Positions 13,898 to 16,457 of a stretch of DNA of 16,457 nucleotides are shown here, in pieces (within the stretch, counting starts at the first letter, position 1; each line of letters starts with the position of its first letter). The position numbers and the translations under genes are program-made. Source of the stretch: an uncultured Haemophilus sp. (GTDB lineage: Bacteria; Pseudomonadota; Gammaproteobacteria; Enterobacterales; Pasteurellaceae). The stretch covers positions 1-16,457 of the forward strand of contig NZ_CALJRX010000030.1 in assembly GCF_937976265.1 (NCBI RefSeq). Direction: 5' to 3'. The notes beneath the pieces are model-generated. The model was not told the DNA's origin. It saw nothing but the letters and a program-made list of their open reading frames with translations, and made no database searches.

Positions 13898-15307
13898 ATG
13901 GCAAAAACTCTTTACGAAAAATTATTCGATGCCCATGTGGTGTACGAAGCTGAAGGCGAAACGCCGATTTTGTATATTAACCGTCATTTAATCCATGAAG
14001 TGACCAGTCCACAAGCCTTTGACGGTTTACGTGTTGCAGGCCGCCAAGTGCGCCAAGTAAGCAAAACCTTCGGTACCATGGATCACAGTATTTCTACTCA
14101 AGTACGTGATGTGAACAAACTTGAAGGCCAAGCGAAAATTCAAGTATTGGAGCTTGCAAAAAACACAAAAGCGACCGGTATCCAATTGTTCGACATGACC
14201 ACCAAAGAACAAGGTATCGTGCATGTCATGGGGCCTGAACAAGGCTTAACCTTACCGGGCATGACTATCGTTTGTGGTGACTCCCATACCGCCACTCATG
14301 GTGCGTTCGGTGCTTTGGCATTTGGTATCGGCACCTCCGAAGTAGAACACGTATTAGCCACCCAAACCTTAAAACAAGCTCGCGCAAAAAATATGAAAAT
14401 CGAAGTGCGTGGCAAAGTAGCACCAGGTATTACCGCAAAAGATATTATTCTTGCCATTATCGGTAAAACAACCATGGCTGGCGGTACAGGCCATGTGGTG
14501 GAATTCTGCGGCGAAGCGATTCGTGACCTTTCCATGGAAGGCCGTATGACCGTATGTAATATGGCGATTGAAATGGGCGCGAAAGCCGGCTTAATCGCAC
14601 CAGATGAAACCACTTTCGAATACTTAAAAGGTCGTCCGCATGCACCGAAAGGTAAAGATTGGGATGATGCAGTTGCTTATTGGAAAACCTTAAAATCCGA
14701 TGATGATGCGAAATTTGACACAGTCATCACATTAGAAGCCAAAGATATTGCACCACAGGTAACTTGGGGAACAAACCCAGGTCAAGTAATCGGTATCGAT
14801 CAGCCAGTGCCAAACCCAGCAGAAATGACTGATCCGGTGACTCGTGCTTCAGCAGAAAAAGCCTTGAATTATATTGGCTTAGACGCTAACACTGATTTAA
14901 AAGATATCCCTGTAGATCAAGTCTTTATCGGTTCTTGTACTAATGCGCGTATCGAAGATTTACGTGCGGCAGCGGCTGTCATGAAAGGCCGCAAAAAAGC
15001 CGATAACGTAAAACGTATTTTAGTGGTACCAGGTTCCGGTTTAGTGAAAGAACAAGCAGAAAAAGAAGGCTTGGATAAAATCTTTATCGAAGCGGGCGCT
15101 GAATGGCGTAATCCTGGCTGTTCCATGTGTTTAGGGATGAACGATGACCGTTTAGGCGAATGGGAACGTTGTGCTTCCACTTCAAACCGTAACTTTGAAG
15201 GTCGTCAAGGCCGTAATGGCCGCACTCACTTAGTGAGCCCTGCCATGGCTGCCGCAGCGGGAATGTTCGGTAAATTCGTTGATATTCGTGACGTCACATT
15301 AAACTAA
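13898..15307 (+). CDS. leuC: 3-isopropylmalate dehydratase, large subunit
   Basis: With LeuD this aconitase-family protein interconverts 2- and 3-isopropylmalate through a [4Fe-4S] cluster. The frame is open back to 13799, but I start at ATG 13898. That gives MAKTLYEKLFDAHVV, the family N-terminus, and 469 residues (E. coli 466); the upstream codons are the hairpin element read in frame. The cluster ligands are Cys347 (GSCTNAR), Cys408 and Cys411 (GCSMC), equivalent to E. coli 347, 407 and 410. CGDSHTATHGAFGALAFGIGTSE is also intact, given here as residues about 127-149. The ribosome binding site is weak (TTGAGAAA), which makes the preceding hairpins relevant to its translation. leuD follows 10 bp downstream. 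Confidence 0.96.
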   Translation: MAKTLYEKLFDAHVVYEAEGETPILYINRHLIHEVTSPQAFDGLRVAGRQVRQVSKTFGTMDHSISTQVRDVNKLEGQAKIQVLELAKNTKATGIQLFDMTTKEQGIVHVMGPEQGLTLPGMTIVCGDSHTATHGAFGALAFGIGTSEVEHVLATQTLKQARAKNMKIEVRGKVAPGITAKDIILAIIGKTTMAGGTGHVVEFCGEAIRDLSMEGRMTVCNMAIEMGAKAGLIAPDETTFEYLKGRPHAPKGKDWDDAVAYWKTLKSDDDAKFDTVITLEAKDIAPQVTWGTNPGQVIGIDQPVPNPAEMTDPVTRASAEKALNYIGLDANTDLKDIPVDQVFIGSCTNARIEDLRAAAAVMKGRKKADNVKRILVVPGSGLVKEQAEKEGLDKIFIEAGAEWRNPGCSMCLGMNDDRLGEWERCASTSNRNFEGRQGRNGRTHLVSPAMAAAAGMFGKFVDIRDVTLN

Positions 15308-15317
15308 GGAGCAGAAA

Positions 15318-15920
15318 ATGGCAGGATTTAAACAACTTTCAGGCTTAGTAGTGCCATTGGATGCAGCAAACGTGGACACGGATGCGATTATTCCAAAACA
15401 ATTTTTACAAGCCATTACCCGTGTAGGTTTCGGCAAACACTTATTCCATGAATGGCGTTATTTAGATGTAGAAGGCACCAAACCGAATCCGGAATTTGTG
15501 TTGAACTATCCACAATATCAAGGTGCGACCATTTTATTAGCACGTAAAAACCTTGGTTGTGGTTCTTCTCGTGAACATGCACCTTGGGCATTAGCCGATT
15601 ACGGTTTCAAAGTGATGATCGCACCAAGTTTTGCGGATATTTTCTACAACAACAGCTTAAATAACCACATGTTACCGATTCGTTTAAGCGAAGAAGAAGT
15701 TGAAGAAATCTTCCAATGGGTGTGGGCAAATGAAGGCAAACAAATCCATGTGGATTTGGAAGCGATGACGGTCACTGTAGGTGACAAAGTCTATCACTTT
15801 GAACTGGATGAATTCCGCCGTCATTGTTTGTTAAACGGCTTGGATAACATCGGTTTGACGTTACAACACGAAGATGCCATCAGTGAATACGAAAAAAATA
15901 TTCCGGCATTTTTACGTTAA
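15318..15920 (+). CDS. leuD: 3-isopropylmalate dehydratase, small subunit
   Basis: The 200-residue small subunit supplies the swivelling aconitase C-terminal-type domain that closes over the LeuC cluster. The substrate-binding GCGSSREHAPWAL and the N-terminal VVPLDAANVDTDAIIPKQFL are typical, and the length equals E. coli LeuD (201). It lies 10 bp after leuC behind AAGGAG and is surely cotranslated from the same mRNA. It is the last gene of the leu operon and is followed by a strong terminator. Confidence 0.97.
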   Translation: MAGFKQLSGLVVPLDAANVDTDAIIPKQFLQAITRVGFGKHLFHEWRYLDVEGTKPNPEFVLNYPQYQGATILLARKNLGCGSSREHAPWALADYGFKVMIAPSFADIFYNNSLNNHMLPIRLSEEEVEEIFQWVWANEGKQIHVDLEAMTVTVGDKVYHFELDEFRRHCLLNGLDNIGLTLQHEDAISEYEKNIPAFLR

Positions 15921-15960
15921 TCTGTTTTTTTACTCGGACAGCAAATATTGCTAACCATTC

Positions 15961-15988
15961 GGCGGACAATTTGTCCGCCTTTCTTTTT
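15961..15988 (+). terminator. leu operon terminator
   Basis: GGCGGACAA and TTGTCCGCC (15961-15979) form a GC-rich stem with a minimal loop, followed by TTTCTTTTT. It starts 40 bp after the leuD stop and separates the leu operon from metH. Confidence 0.92.
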
Positions 15989-16007
15989 GAAAACATGCCA
16001 TTTTTTT

Positions 16008-16016
16008 ACCGCACTT
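16008..16016 (-). repeat. DNA uptake sequence between leuD and metH
   Basis: A perfect reverse USS core preceded by a run of seven Ts, between the leu terminator and the metH promoter. Confidence 0.9.
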
Positions 16017-16029
16017 TCTCCCCTTTTAT

Positions 16030-16058
16030 TTGACAGTATCCATGCTTATCCCTATTAT
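16030..16058 (+). promoter_or_regulatory. metH promoter
   Basis: A perfect -35 TTGACA (16030-16035) and TATTAT (16053-16058, five of six matches) are separated by the optimal 17 bp. Transcription would start near 16065, about 30 bases before the metH ATG. I see no MetJ box repeats or SAM riboswitch in the short leader. Confidence 0.72.
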
Positions 16059-16095
16059 TCCGACCAATATTGATTGATTTTAAAAAGAGCTGTCT

Positions 16096-16457
16096 ATGTC
16101 ACATAATCAAACCGAATTACTGAAAAAATCCCTCGCTGAACGCATCCTCATTTTAGATGGTGCGATGGGGACGATGATCCAAAAATATAAACTCACCGAG
16201 GCTGATTTTAGAGGCGAGCGTTTTAAAGAAAGTGCGGTTGATTTACGTGGCAATAATGACTTGCTCACCTTAACCCAACCGCTGCTAATTTCTGCGATTC
16301 ATGAGAAATACTTACAAGCGGGCGCCGATATTATTGAAACCAATACTTTCAGTTCTACCACCATTGCGCAAGCGGATTATGATTTACAGTCTATTGCCTA
16401 CGAACTGAATTTTGCAGGTGCAAAGCTAGCCCGTTTGGCCGCAGATAAATACAGCTC
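16096..16457 (+). CDS. metH: Cobalamin-dependent methionine synthase, N-terminal part (partial)
   Basis: The gene runs off the right edge after 120 codons. The visible part begins MSHNQTELLKKSLAERILILDGAM and continues through LDGAMGTMIQKY, ADFRGERF, RGNNDLL and AGADIIETNTFSSTTIAQADY. These are the signature stretches of the homocysteine-binding (Pfam S-methyl_trans) domain at the N-terminus of MetH. MetH transfers methyl from methyltetrahydrofolate through cobalamin to homocysteine. The betaine-homocysteine methyltransferases share the domain, but the ADFRGERF and NNDLL segments are those of MetH. It has an AAAAAGAG-type binding site and its own promoter. A USS at 16230-16238 encodes Glu-Ser-Ala-Val. 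Confidence 0.93.
   Translation, partial: MSHNQTELLKKSLAERILILDGAMGTMIQKYKLTEADFRGERFKESAVDLRGNNDLLTLTQPLLISAIHEKYLQAGADIIETNTFSSTTIAQADYDLQSIAYELNFAGAKLARLAADKYS

Noticed and set aside
15921..16095. MetJ box, MetR site or SAM riboswitch before metH
   Set aside because: I looked for AGACGTCT-like repeats, TGAA-N5-TTCA and riboswitch stems and saw none; only a plain promoter is supported.

Overview
The window is chromosomal DNA from a member of the Pasteurellaceae, most likely Haemophilus (H. influenzae or H. parainfluenzae) or close to it (Aggregatibacter is possible). The strongest sign is the Hin-type DNA uptake sequence (USS) core AAGTGCGGT or its complement ACCGCACTT. I count 18 perfect copies in 16.5 kb, inside genes, in a terminator and between genes. 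The AT-rich composition, the gene families and the dprA-leu gene block agree. I see no transposase, phage gene, CRISPR array, tRNA or rRNA. This is core housekeeping sequence, and its interest lies in the intergenic and regulatory DNA.

Layout. Positions 1-32 hold the first codons of an unidentified leftward gene. Positions 203-1276 (-) encode a YfiF-like SpoU/TrmH methyltransferase, divergent from pssA (1426-2793, +). A terminator and a promoter overlapping a paired TTGCGCAA motif follow, then psd and fklB (2919-4442, +). PssA and Psd catalyse consecutive steps of phosphatidylethanolamine synthesis. A USS-pair terminator separates fklB from a convergent small lipoprotein gene (4478-4858, -), and proB (4971-6080, -) lies beyond it. 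folA (6222-6722, +) diverges from proB and converges on pfkA. The leftward block runs dprA, yaaA, a lipoprotein gene overlapping the yaaA stop, and pfkA (10418 down to 6799).

The 520-bp dprA-leuA intergenic region carries a CRP-S-type (Sxy-dependent) competence site facing dprA. On the other strand it carries a full leucine attenuation leader: a TTGACA promoter, a 19-codon leader peptide with six Leu codons, and an intrinsic terminator. leuA, leuB, leuC and leuD (10941-15920, +) then encode the leucine branch from 2-oxoisovalerate. Two unusual structured spacers interrupt the operon. Between leuA and leuB lies a ~115-bp inverted repeat whose arms are themselves palindromes. Between leuB and leuC lie four back-to-back hairpins bracketed by inverted USSs. 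A strong terminator ends leuD, and the 5' part of metH, with its own good promoter, runs off the right edge.

I found no gene system that looks wholly new. The best candidates for undescribed biology are the two leu-operon spacers, the leu attenuator whose predicted antiterminator pairing uses USS-like sequence, the paired TTGCGCAA element at the psd promoter, and the repeated encoding of the peptide Glu-Ser-Ala-Val by USSs in five unrelated enzymes.
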